NCBI RefSeq assembly: GCF_008698235.1
Contig: NZ_PEBH01000002.1
Location: 372,001 to 436,000 of the forward strand
Direction of reading: 5' to 3'
Length of the DNA stretch: 64,000 bases
Source: Bifidobacterium rousetti
GTDB taxonomy: Bacteria; Actinomycetota; Actinomycetes; Actinomycetales; Bifidobacteriaceae
Part shown: in pieces, positions 9,930-18,020 of the stretch
Position numbering within the stretch: the first letter of the stretch is position 1
Layout: each line of letters begins with the position of its first letter
Notes under the pieces: generated by a model
The model's database searches: none
The model's input: only the letters and a program-made list of their open reading frames with translations
What the model was told of the DNA's origin: nothing
Made by a program: the position numbers and the translations under genes

Positions 9930-10946
9930 TCACCCGACGGACTTGGCGGACTGCTTCTCCACGGTGCAGTGCGGCAGGGAGTCGCCCTTGCCCTGCCCGA
10001 TCGCGACGAGCGCGTCGTACGCGTCGTCGAGCGTGGCGACCTTCACGTCGCGCAGGCCGGAGGGGACGTGTCCGACGACCTCGTCGCAGTTGGACTCGGG
10101 GGCGAGGAACCATGTGGCGCCGTCGCGTTTCGCGCCGAGCATCTTGAGCCGGATCCCGCCGATCGCGCCGACTTTGCCCTTCTCATCGATCGTGCCGGTG
10201 CCGGCGATCGTCTTGCCGCCGGTCTCCTCGGCCTCGGTGAGCTTGTCGATGAGTCCCAGCGTGTACATCATGCCGGCGGACGGGCCGCCGATGTCATCGA
10301 CGTGCATCTCGACCTTGAGCTTGGCGGCGTCCACTCCCCCGGCGACGTCCGGATTCGACTCGAGGAATCGTTCGGCGGCCTTGATCGCGTTCGACTGCGA
10401 TCCGCTCATCTCCTTGTCGGTCTCCTTCTTGTACTCCTCGGTCGTCTGTCCGACCGGCACGACGGCCTCGCGCGGCATGACGACGCGGTCGGGCATGAGC
10501 CAGCCCCACAGGACCTCGGCGTTGGTGACCGGATAGCCGGGCACGCCGTTCGCGGAGACGGTGACGAGCAGCAGCTTGCCGGAGTCGCGATGCGTGTCGG
10601 CGCCGGAGACGCGGATCACCTGGTCGGTGTCGGAGGACTTGCCGGTCGTGCCGGACTCGCCGGACTTGCCGGAGCCGGAGACCGTGCCGAGCACGTCGCG
10701 GGTCGGGCCGGGCCATTCGACCGAGTACGCGCTCGGCAGGCACATCACCAGCACGCACAGCGCGACGGCGAGGAATCCGGCGAGGAAGCGGGGCGAACGG
10801 GACGTGAAGTACCGGCCGACCGCCTTCGGCAGGGCCGCGGGCGAGGGGACGCGGCGCGCGGGACGGCCGTCGACGGGACCGTCGGCGCGGCCGTCGGCGT
10901 TGCGGCGGGATGAGGGGAGCTTGCTCAGGAACGGCATACCGCGCAT
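9930..10946 (-). CDS. Lon-like (S16) membrane-anchored serine protease, YlbL type
   Basis: A basic cytosolic N-terminus is followed by one membrane helix (about residues 54-72, FLAGFLAVALCVLVMCLP), placing the rest outside the cell. The C-terminal S16 Lon protease domain shows the catalytic serine in DIGGPSAGMM and the lysine in GKVGAIGGIRLKML. Actinobacterial relatives carry a PDZ domain between helix and protease; the intervening 120 residues here are in that place but contain a Gly/Ser/Thr-rich linker and no convincing PDZ signature. It processes extracytoplasmic proteins by family analogy; the substrate is unknown. It is divergent from the metalloprotease gene, with a 107-bp shared upstream region. 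Confidence 0.85.
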   Translation of the reverse strand: MRGMPFLSKLPSSRRNADGRADGPVDGRPARRVPSPAALPKAVGRYFTSRSPRFLAGFLAVALCVLVMCLPSAYSVEWPGPTRDVLGTVSGSGKSGESGTTGKSSDTDQVIRVSGADTHRDSGKLLLVTVSANGVPGYPVTNAEVLWGWLMPDRVVMPREAVVPVGQTTEEYKKETDKEMSGSQSNAIKAAERFLESNPDVAGGVDAAKLKVEMHVDDIGGPSAGMMYTLGLIDKLTEAEETGGKTIAGTGTIDEKGKVGAIGGIRLKMLGAKRDGATWFLAPESNCDEVVGHVPSGLRDVKVATLDDAYDALVAIGQGKGDSLPHCTVEKQSAKSVG

Positions 10947-11053
10947 GATACCAGCGCTTGCTTTGCGCGGAAAACATACGATCGGCCCGCCTTAGGACGC
11001 CACGGCCCCTAGAATGGCAGGAAAAGACCGCGAGCGACCAAGAGGATCCGAAT

Positions 11054-12859
11054 ATGGACGAGAACGCAATTCACGAGTGGCTGATCAAGTGCTTCGGCCC
11101 GGTCCAGGGCGAGATGGCGTGGCAGCAGATCTCCCAGCTGCCCGAATCGATCCGCGAACAGCTGATGAGCCAGGATCCGAGCACACTGCCGAATCCGGCG
11201 GAGGTGCAGCAGATGATGGCCGCGTTCACGGCCGGCGGCCTCAACACGATGGGCGACATGCGCCAGGTCGTCGAGGACGGCCCGATCAACGTGAAACTCG
11301 CCAAGTCGTTGGCCCTGCAGCAGGCGAACGCCGGCGGTTCGCGCACGTCGGTGACGGCCGTCGAGGGCGCGAAGGTGCGTCGCGCGATGAGCGAGGCGAA
11401 CCTGTGGCTCGACACCGCGTGCGAGTTCGATCCGGCGCCCGGCGAGCCGGGTGCGCTCACCCGCGCCGGATGGGTGGAGGACACGCTCGAGGCGTGGGCG
11501 AAGTTCGCGGCACCCGTGGCCGCGTCGATGGGCGACGCGCTGGCCTCGGTGGTCTCCGAGCGTCTCGGCGGCGCGATCGACGGCGAGATCGCCGGCATGT
11601 TCGCCGGCCCGGTGCCGATCCCGATCCCGGACGGGATGAAGGACCCGAAGCAGCTCATCAAGCTGCTCGGCAACACGTCGTTTGCGATGCAGCTGGGCAA
11701 CGCGGCCGGCACGTTGAGCCGCGAGGTGCACGGCGGGTTCGATCAGGGCATCGCGCTGCTGTCCAACCCGGCGGGCGCGCTGGTCGCACAGAACGTCGAG
11801 GAGTACGCGAGGCAGCTCAACGGCGAGGGCACGGACGGGACGGACGCTGCGAATGCCACGAGCGCTGCGGGCAACCCGATCGGATTCACGTCGGCTTCGG
11901 CGGACTTCACCGGTGCGCCCGGTTCCGCCGTCCCCTCCGGTTCCGCCGTGTCCGAGGATTCCGACGCGCATCATCACCCGGCGTCCGACCCGCAGACCGA
12001 GGCGCTGTTCGCCGAGATCGTGCGCCCGGACGACCCGATCCCGGCCGACGAGGTCATGGCGTTCCTCGCGCTGCGCGAGGCGGCCCACGCACGCCTCTAC
12101 TCCGCGGTGCCGTGGCTGATGCCGCGCTTCGAGGCGCTGATCGGCAAGTACGCGCGCGGCATCACCATCGATCTGGACGCGATGGAGGAGCAGCTGCGCG
12201 ACGCGGGCGCGCTCGACGCCGACTCGATCTCCGGCGCGGTGAACCTGACGAAGGTCGCGATCCCGGACACGCCCGAACAACAGGAGGCGCTGCGCTCGAT
12301 CGAATCGCTGCTCGCGATGGTCGAGGGATGGGTCGACTGCGTGGTGTGGCGCGCCGGCATGGCCCATCTGCCGCACATCGAGCAGCTACGTGAGATGATG
12401 CGCCGCGAGCGCGCGACCGGCGGCCCGGCGGAGCGCACCTTCGAAAGCCTGCTCGGACTGGAACTGCGCCCGAAGCGCATGCGCGAGGCCGCCGGCATGT
12501 GGGAGCTGATCACCTCGGCCGAGGGTGTCGAGGGACGCGACGCGAAGTGGTCGCACCCGGATCTGCTGCCGGTGCTGGCCGACGACCGTGGCGCGGCGGC
12601 GGGATCCGGTTCGGCGGGTTCCGCCTCGGGCACAGCCGGCTCCGGTTCGGCCGGATCCGCCTCGGGCACTGGCTCCGGCGCCACGGGTGCCGAAGGAACC
12701 TCAGGTTCCACCGAGACCGGCACGGGCGCCGACAACGGCTCCACGCAAGGCGACGGTTCTGCCGCTGGCACATCCGGCACCACCGATTGGGACGCCGAAC
12801 TCTCCAAGCTCCTCGACGAGGAGAACGGCAAGGACGGCGACTCCTCCGACAACCAATAG
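11054..12859 (+). CDS. Zinc-dependent metalloprotease, actinobacterial zincin_2 (DUF2342/TIGR03624) type
   Basis: The 601-residue protein contains the family's hallmark region: an N-terminal helical part with GPINVKLAK, a glycine-rich membrane-like segment (SERLGGAIDGEIAGMFAGP) and the metal-binding stretch LREAAHARLYSAVPWL, where relatives have a variant HExxH-like helix. A second conserved block, LLGLELRPKRMREA, follows. From about residue 515 there are repeated Gly/Ser/Ala units (GSGSAGSASGT) and a Thr/Gly-rich tail ending in an acidic helix, probably a flexible linker. AGAGGA lies just upstream of the ATG at 11054. Proteolytic activity is assumed from the family. Confidence 0.8.
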   Translation: MDENAIHEWLIKCFGPVQGEMAWQQISQLPESIREQLMSQDPSTLPNPAEVQQMMAAFTAGGLNTMGDMRQVVEDGPINVKLAKSLALQQANAGGSRTSVTAVEGAKVRRAMSEANLWLDTACEFDPAPGEPGALTRAGWVEDTLEAWAKFAAPVAASMGDALASVVSERLGGAIDGEIAGMFAGPVPIPIPDGMKDPKQLIKLLGNTSFAMQLGNAAGTLSREVHGGFDQGIALLSNPAGALVAQNVEEYARQLNGEGTDGTDAANATSAAGNPIGFTSASADFTGAPGSAVPSGSAVSEDSDAHHHPASDPQTEALFAEIVRPDDPIPADEVMAFLALREAAHARLYSAVPWLMPRFEALIGKYARGITIDLDAMEEQLRDAGALDADSISGAVNLTKVAIPDTPEQQEALRSIESLLAMVEGWVDCVVWRAGMAHLPHIEQLREMMRRERATGGPAERTFESLLGLELRPKRMREAAGMWELITSAEGVEGRDAKWSHPDLLPVLADDRGAAAGSGSAGSASGTAGSGSAGSASGTGSGATGAEGTSGSTETGTGADNGSTQGDGSAAGTSGTTDWDAELSKLLDEENGKDGDSSDNQ

Positions 12860-12969
12860 GTCCCGGCCATCGGCCACACGTCACAACCCATCAGTCACAC
12901 GCCACATGCCTTGCGGAACGTCCAACCGTCATACTCGACGTACGTTTCCCATGGGTTGACCAGACCAGC

Positions 12970-13016
12970 CCACGGGGAACGTACGTTCACCTTGTATAGG
13001 CGTACGTTCCCCGTGG
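12970..13016. repeat. Hairpin unit 1 of a palindrome row
   Basis: Perfect 16-bp arms (CCACGGGGAACGTACG at 12970-12985, complement at 13001-13016) enclose a 15-base loop. It is the first of three long hairpins in the 403-bp convergent gap 12860-13262 and shares the word GGGGAACGTACG with unit 3. A lone arm-like sequence (ACGTACGTTTCCCATGGG) just upstream may be a decayed unit. Confidence 0.85.
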
Positions 13017-13023
13017 CCTGACG

Positions 13024-13086
13024 AACGTTGTCCCCCGATTTCGTACGTCTACCGGTGGCAGGAGTACGAAATCGGGGGACAACGTT
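13024..13086. repeat. Hairpin unit 2 of a palindrome row, 23-bp perfect arms
   Basis: Arms 13024-13046 and 13064-13086 are perfect reverse complements over 23 bp around a 17-base loop. The arm begins AACGTTGTCCCCCG and ends at the loop with CGTAC, the same loop-side word as units 1 and 3. It starts seven bases after unit 1. No T-tract follows either arm, so this is not a standard terminator. Confidence 0.88.
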
Positions 13087-13093
13087 GATATAG

Positions 13094-13139
13094 CCCCGGG
13101 GAACGTACGCATACCATCAGTCAGCGTACGTCCCCGGGG
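13094..13139. repeat. Hairpin unit 3 of a palindrome row
   Basis: Left arm CCCCGGGGAACGTACGC (13094-13110) pairs with 13124-13139 with one bulged A; the loop is 13 bases. It is closely related to unit 1, differing mainly in the outer bases, and both arms keep complementarity despite those differences. It begins seven bases after unit 2. Confidence 0.85.
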
Positions 13140-13159
13140 ATTGGCCCGTATAAGCCACG

Positions 13160-13195
13160 GAGGGCGTACGGCCGTTGCGCACGGTGCACGCCCTC
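13160..13195. repeat. Shorter hairpin after the palindrome row
   Basis: GAGGGCGT (13160-13167) pairs with ACGCCCTC (13188-13195) around a 20-base GC-rich loop. The arm runs into GTACG like the larger units. It may be a shortened fourth unit or the real terminator of one of the converging genes. Confidence 0.5.
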
Positions 13196-13262
13196 ACGGG
13201 GTCCGGTGGCCGTCGGTGGCCGTCACCGACCGCCCGGCGGCCACCCGACCGACCGCCGACGG

Positions 13263-15323
13263 CTACTCCAGCTCGACCGCGCCGGTGTAGAGCTGGTAGT
13301 ACTCGCCCTTCAGGGCGATGAGCTCGTCGTGGTTGCCGCGTTCGATGATGCGGCCGTGGTCGAGGACCATGATCACGTCGGAGTTGCGCACGGTGGACAG
13401 GCGGTGGGCGATGACGAACACCGTACGTCCCTTCATCAGCGCGTCCATGCCGGCCTGCACGACCTCCTCGGTGCGCGTGTCGATCGACGAGGTGGCCTCG
13501 TCGAGGATCAGCGCCGGGGAGTCGGCCACGGCGGCGCGCGCGATCGAGATCAGCTGGCGCTGGCCCTGTGACAGGCCGGAGCCGTCGCCCTCGAGCACGG
13601 TGGAATAGCCCTGCGGCAGCATGCGGATGAAGCCATCGGCGTTCACGAGCTTGGCGGCCGCGATGCACTCCTCGTCGGTGGCGTCGAGGCGGCCGTAGCG
13701 GATGTTGTCCATCACGGTGCCGGTGAACAGGTTCACGTCCTGCAGCACGATGCCGAGGGAACGGCGCAGGTCGGGCTTGGCGATGTTCTTCACGTCAATG
13801 CCGTCGTAGAGGATCTGGCCCTCCTGGATGTCGTAGAACCGGTTGATGAGGTTCGTGACGGTGGTCTTGCCGGCGCCGGTCGCGCCGACCAGGGCCATCT
13901 TCTGGCCGGGCTTGGCGAACCAGGTGATGTCGTGCAGGACCGGCTTGGCGGGGTCGTAGCCGAACGTCACGTCGGTGAATCGCACGTCGCCCCGCAGGAG
14001 GGTCAGTCGCCCGTCGGGCGAGGTGACGGCTTGCTCCTTGGCCTTCAAGGCGACCTCGCGGGCCTTGCCGTGCAGCTTGGCGGCGGCGGCGAGCGAACGC
14101 GTGCCGTCGTCGCCGGCCTCGCGCTTCCACGCCCAGTGGCCGGTCTCGTGGTCGACCTCGCGCATCGTGCGCCCGTCCTCACCAAGCTCGACGTTGACGA
14201 GCGTCACGGTGCCGCCGTCGGATTCGACTGGCTCGTCCATCAGCGCGAAGATGCGGGATGCGCCGGCGAGCGCCATCATCACCATGTTGAGCTGCATCGA
14301 GACCTGGCCGAGCGGGTTGATGTACGAGCGCGACAGGGTCAGCAGGGAGACGAGCGTGCCGAGGGTCAGCGGGCCGGCGCCGTTGAGGCCGAAGTTGCCG
14401 ACGCCGGACAGGGCCATCGCGCCGCCGATGATGGCGAGCAGGATGTAGAGCACATAGCCCATGTTGCCGACCACCGGCATCGTGACGTTGCCCCATGTGT
14501 TCGCTTCGGCGGAGGCGGCGAACAGCTCGTCGTTCTTCTCGTCGAAGGTCCTCTGGGTGGCGTCCTCGTGGTTGAAGACCTTGATGACCTTCTGCCCGTT
14601 GACGGACTCCTCGACGAACGCGTTGACGTCGCCGATCCAGCGCTGCTGCTGGACGAAGAACCGCCCGGCGCGCCCGACGATCTTCCTGATGATGAAGTAC
14701 AGCATCACGGTGAACAGGAGCACGAACAAGGTCAGCGGCACGGACAGCCACAGCATCGAGAGGACTGCGGCGAACGCGGAGACCAATGACGCGAACATCT
14801 GCGGGAACGACTGACTGATCGCCTGCCGCAGGGTGTCGGTGTCGTTGGTGTAGCGGCTCATGATGTCGCCGTGCTCGTTGGTGTCGAAGTAGCGGATCGG
14901 CAGCTTCTGCTGGTGGGCGAACATGTCGTCGCGGATCTTCTTGAGCGTGCCCTGTTCGACGGCGACGATGAGGTACTGCCACGCCCACATCGCCACGATG
15001 CCGGCCACGTACAGGCATCCCATCATCGTGATGGCGCGCAGCAGCGGGCCGAAGTCGGGGTTCGTCTCGCCGACCAGCGGGATGATGTACGAGTCGATGA
15101 GCGACTGGAGGAACAGCGCGGACCCGGCCTGGGCCACCGCGCCGATGAGGATGCAGGCCACGACGGTGACGACGTGCCAGCGGTAGGAGAGGATGTAGCC
15201 GAAGAGGCGCCTGGTGGTGCCGGGCGCGGGACGTCCCATGGCGGGTTTGCGACCGGCGAAGGTCTGCTTGTCTCGCTCGTCGCGGGTGTCGCGCTCGTCG
15301 CGCGTGGTGTCGTTGCCGCTCAT
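13263..15323 (-). CDS. ABC exporter subunit with catalytic-type NBD (heterodimer partner, 686 aa)
   Basis: A type IV exporter half: an Asp/Arg-rich N-terminus (repeated RDERD), six membrane helices (about 40-340), an unusual charged insert of roughly 70 residues (about 375-450) and a C-terminal ATPase. The NBD has Walker A GATGAGKTT, Walker B LILDEATSSID with the catalytic Glu, and the switch His in VIAHRLSTV. The signature loop is non-canonical (LSQGQ). That combination is the partner subunit of heterodimeric exporters such as BmrCD or TM287/288. It overlaps the other half by 4 bp (ATGA). Lipids or drugs are likely cargo by family; the substrate cannot be read. Confidence 0.9.
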   Translation of the reverse strand: MSGNDTTRDERDTRDERDKQTFAGRKPAMGRPAPGTTRRLFGYILSYRWHVVTVVACILIGAVAQAGSALFLQSLIDSYIIPLVGETNPDFGPLLRAITMMGCLYVAGIVAMWAWQYLIVAVEQGTLKKIRDDMFAHQQKLPIRYFDTNEHGDIMSRYTNDTDTLRQAISQSFPQMFASLVSAFAAVLSMLWLSVPLTLFVLLFTVMLYFIIRKIVGRAGRFFVQQQRWIGDVNAFVEESVNGQKVIKVFNHEDATQRTFDEKNDELFAASAEANTWGNVTMPVVGNMGYVLYILLAIIGGAMALSGVGNFGLNGAGPLTLGTLVSLLTLSRSYINPLGQVSMQLNMVMMALAGASRIFALMDEPVESDGGTVTLVNVELGEDGRTMREVDHETGHWAWKREAGDDGTRSLAAAAKLHGKAREVALKAKEQAVTSPDGRLTLLRGDVRFTDVTFGYDPAKPVLHDITWFAKPGQKMALVGATGAGKTTVTNLINRFYDIQEGQILYDGIDVKNIAKPDLRRSLGIVLQDVNLFTGTVMDNIRYGRLDATDEECIAAAKLVNADGFIRMLPQGYSTVLEGDGSGLSQGQRQLISIARAAVADSPALILDEATSSIDTRTEEVVQAGMDALMKGRTVFVIAHRLSTVRNSDVIMVLDHGRIIERGNHDELIALKGEYYQLYTGAVELE

Positions 15324-17251
15324 CGGGTCTCCTCCTTCTGCGCCTGATCCGCCGGCGTCTGATCCGCCGGCTGCGTCTGGTTCATCCTGTCGAGTTCGGC
15401 CTGCCCCTCGGCCGTGTTGCGGGTCTGCGACTCGTAGATGGACCGGTATTCGTCGCAGGTGGCGAGCAGCTCGTCGTGCGTGCCGCGGGCCATGATGCGT
15501 CCGTTGTCCATCACGAGGATGATGTCGGATTCCTGCACGGAGGCGACGCGCTGGGCGATGATGATCTTCGTCGTATCCGGGATCTCGTGGTGGAAGGCCT
15601 CGCGGATGAGCTTGTCAGTCTTCGTGTCGACGGCCGAGGTGGAGTCGTCGAGGATGAGGATCTTCGGCTTCTTCAGGAGCGCCCGGGCGATGCACAGGCG
15701 CTGGCGCTGACCGCCGGAGACGTTGGTGCCGCCCTGCTCGATGTACGTGTCGTAGCCCTTCGGGAACTCGCCCACGAAGCCCGCGGCCTGCGCGAGCTCG
15801 CAGGCGTGGCGGATGTCCTCGTCGGTGGCGTCGGGGTTGCCCCAGCGGAGGTTCTCGGCGATCGTGCCGGAGAAGAGGATGTTCTTCTGCAGCACCATCG
15901 CGACCTGGTCGCGCAGCACCTCGAGGTCGTAGTCGCGCACGTCGCGGCCTCCGACCTTGAGGGAGCCACCGGTCACGTCGTACAGGCGCGGAATCAGCTG
16001 GACGAGGCTCGACTTGGCTGAGCCGGTGCCGCCGACGATGCCGACGGTCGCGCCGGACGGGATCGTCAGGTCGATGTCGTCGAGGACCGGCTTCTCGGAG
16101 TTGTCCGAGTAGCGGAACATGACGTGGTCGAATTCGATGGACCCGTCGGCGACCTCGGTGACGGGCGAGGCCGGATCGACGACGGTGCTCTCCTCCTGGA
16201 GCACCTGGCAGATGCGTTCGGCCGAGGCCTGGGAGATGATCACCATGACGAAGATCATCGAGAGCATCATCATCGACATGAGGATCTGCATCGCGTAGGT
16301 GACGAGGGCCGTCAAGTCGCCGGTCGTCAGGCCCACGGCGGCGTTGTTGCCGGAGGCGACGATCTGCTGGGCGCCCATCCACGAGATCATGATCATCGAG
16401 GCGTAGATGCAGAACATCATGATCGGGCTGTTGAAGCTCATGATGCGTTCGGCGAGCTTGAAGTCCTTGAAGATGCGCTGGGAGATGCGGTCGAACTTGG
16501 AGACCTCGAAGTCCTCGCGGTTGTAGGACTTGACCACGCGGATGCCCTGCAGGTTCTCGTCGACGACGTTGTTCAGCGCGTCGTATGTGTGGAACACGCG
16601 CTCGAAGACCGGGTGGACGAGCACCGCGAGCCCGCACAGGCCGATCGCCAGGATCGGGATGCAGGCGAGGAACACCATCGAGATCGACGGGGAGATGCGG
16701 AACGAGAAAACCCAAGCGACGATGACCATGATCGGGGCGCGCACGCCGAGTCGGATGATCATGCCGTACGCCATCTGCAGGTTCGTCACATCGGTCGTCA
16801 GGCGGGTGATGATCGAGCCGGTGGAGAACCGGTCGATGTTGGTGAAGCTGAACGCCTGCACCTTCTCGAACTGGTCGTGACGCAGGTTCTTGGCGAACCC
16901 GGCCGCCGCGATCGCCGCGAACTTGCCGGCGAGGAAGCCGGTGACGAGCGAAACCGCCGAGCAGCACAGCAGTATCAGACCGAATTTGACGATGGCGTTC
17001 ATGTCGCCGCCGGTGACGCCCTGGTCGATGAGCGTGGCCATGACCGTGGGGATCACGATCTCCAGCACGCTTTCGACGACGACGAACAGCGGCGTCAGCA
17101 GGCTTTCCTTCCTGTACTGGCGCATCGATCCGGCCAGCGTGCGGATGATGTGCTTCGGTCGGGCCGGTTCGACGGCCTTGCGGGACCTCTCGATCGCGGC
17201 CTCGGTCGCGGCCGCCTCGGCGTCCGCGCCTGTGGTGACGTTGTCGTTCAC
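15320..17251 (-). CDS. ABC exporter subunit with degenerate NBD (heterodimer partner, 643 aa)
   Basis: The second exporter half has six helices (about 50-340) and an ATPase domain with Walker A GGTGSAKSS, a canonical signature VSGGQRQRL, but Asp instead of the catalytic Glu after Walker B (LILDDSTSAVD) and Gln instead of the switch His (IIIAQRVASV). These are the expected degenerate-site residues of a heterodimeric exporter, complementing the non-canonical signature of the downstream subunit. The C-terminus is Gln/Ala-rich and repetitive (QTQPADQTPADQAQ). The stop of the MarR gene overlaps its start by 4 bp, so the three genes form one operon. Confidence 0.9.
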   Translation of the reverse strand: MNDNVTTGADAEAAATEAAIERSRKAVEPARPKHIIRTLAGSMRQYRKESLLTPLFVVVESVLEIVIPTVMATLIDQGVTGGDMNAIVKFGLILLCCSAVSLVTGFLAGKFAAIAAAGFAKNLRHDQFEKVQAFSFTNIDRFSTGSIITRLTTDVTNLQMAYGMIIRLGVRAPIMVIVAWVFSFRISPSISMVFLACIPILAIGLCGLAVLVHPVFERVFHTYDALNNVVDENLQGIRVVKSYNREDFEVSKFDRISQRIFKDFKLAERIMSFNSPIMMFCIYASMIMISWMGAQQIVASGNNAAVGLTTGDLTALVTYAMQILMSMMMLSMIFVMVIISQASAERICQVLQEESTVVDPASPVTEVADGSIEFDHVMFRYSDNSEKPVLDDIDLTIPSGATVGIVGGTGSAKSSLVQLIPRLYDVTGGSLKVGGRDVRDYDLEVLRDQVAMVLQKNILFSGTIAENLRWGNPDATDEDIRHACELAQAAGFVGEFPKGYDTYIEQGGTNVSGGQRQRLCIARALLKKPKILILDDSTSAVDTKTDKLIREAFHHEIPDTTKIIIAQRVASVQESDIILVMDNGRIMARGTHDELLATCDEYRSIYESQTRNTAEGQAELDRMNQTQPADQTPADQAQKEETR

Positions 17252-17805
17252 TCGTGCTCCTCCTTCGTGTCGTTCTTCGTGTCGTTCATGTCTTCCTTGT
17301 CCGGATCATCCTTGTCCGGATCGCCCCTGTCCGCCACGAGGTCGCGCCGCGCGGCGTCGATGTTCGCCCGCATGCGTTCGACGTAGCCGGCGAGCGCCGC
17401 GCGCTCCTCGTCCGTGAAGCCGTCGACCAGCCGCGTCTCGATCCGTTCGCCGTTCTCGACGAGGATGCTGACGATGGCGTCGGCCCTGTCGGTCAGGACG
17501 ATCTTCTTGAGCCGGGCGTCGTGTTCCACCGGGACGCGCTCGATCAGGCCCTTCTTCTCCATCAGCGCGAGCACGCGCGAGGCGGTGGACCTCGTGATGC
17601 AGAACTTCTGCTCGATCGTGTGCTGGTAGATGTCACGATCCCGGTTGCGGGCGAGGAACATGATGATGCGGGCGTTGCCGCCGGTCGCGATGCGCGCCGA
17701 TTCGGGCATCGTCTCGCCCAACAGCCGGTTGAGCGACTTGACCAGCGCCCTCAGGTCGAAGCTGAGGATGTGTTTGTCCACGATTCCCCTCACTTCCAAC
17801 TTCAT
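17248..17805 (-). CDS. MarR-family regulator of the ABC exporter operon
   Basis: A winged-helix regulator (185 aa from the ATG at 17805; a further ATG at 17823 is possible). The DNA-binding region reads FCITRSTASRVLALMEKKGLIER, followed by the wing DARLKKIVLT, standard for MarR. The C-terminal 35 residues are Asp/Lys-rich and low-complexity, unlike most MarR proteins. It is the first gene of the operon, overlapping the exporter half by 4 bp. Two TTG-CAA-type palindromes lie 40-100 bp upstream, suggesting autorepression relieved by a ligand of the pump. No Shine-Dalgarno sequence is obvious. Confidence 0.88.
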   Translation of the reverse strand: MKLEVRGIVDKHILSFDLRALVKSLNRLLGETMPESARIATGGNARIIMFLARNRDRDIYQHTIEQKFCITRSTASRVLALMEKKGLIERVPVEHDARLKKIVLTDRADAIVSILVENGERIETRLVDGFTDEERAALAGYVERMRANIDAARRDLVADRGDPDKDDPDKEDMNDTKNDTKEEHE

Positions 17806-17844
17806 ATGCGATTCATATGTCATATGTCATACGTCGAGCAACTT

Positions 17845-17858
17845 GTTGCATATGCAAC
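17845..17858. promoter_or_regulatory. Probable MarR operator, 14-bp perfect palindrome
   Basis: GTTGCATATGCAAC is a perfect palindrome 40 bp upstream of the MarR start. Its TTGCA/TGCAA half-sites are of the kind bound by MarR proteins. The surrounding sequence has further overlapping CATATG palindromes (17803-17826). Confidence 0.6.
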
Positions 17859-17890
17859 CATTGCCGAAGGGGATACTAATACGTCCCATA

Positions 17891-17903
17891 TACAACAGTT
17901 GTA
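17891..17903. promoter_or_regulatory. Second TTG/CAA palindrome upstream of the MarR operon
   Basis: TACAACAGTTGTA is an odd-length perfect palindrome (6-bp arms around one A), centred 45-46 bp from the first. The AAC-GTT half-sites recall the first site; it could be a second operator or serve the divergent AlbA_2 gene. Confidence 0.45.
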
Positions 17904-18020
17904 GATACAACAATCAGCGTGTCGCCGTGACCATCGACGCAGGACGCCCCGCGATGCGTCCCATCGATGAGTTACGATGAAATCATCGATGACATCTGCG
18001 CCCATCATCAGGAGAACGCC

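Noticed and set aside
12970..13139. CRISPR array
   Set aside because: The units are palindromic with short dissimilar loops and different arms; there are no regular direct repeats with spacers of constant length and no cas genes nearby.
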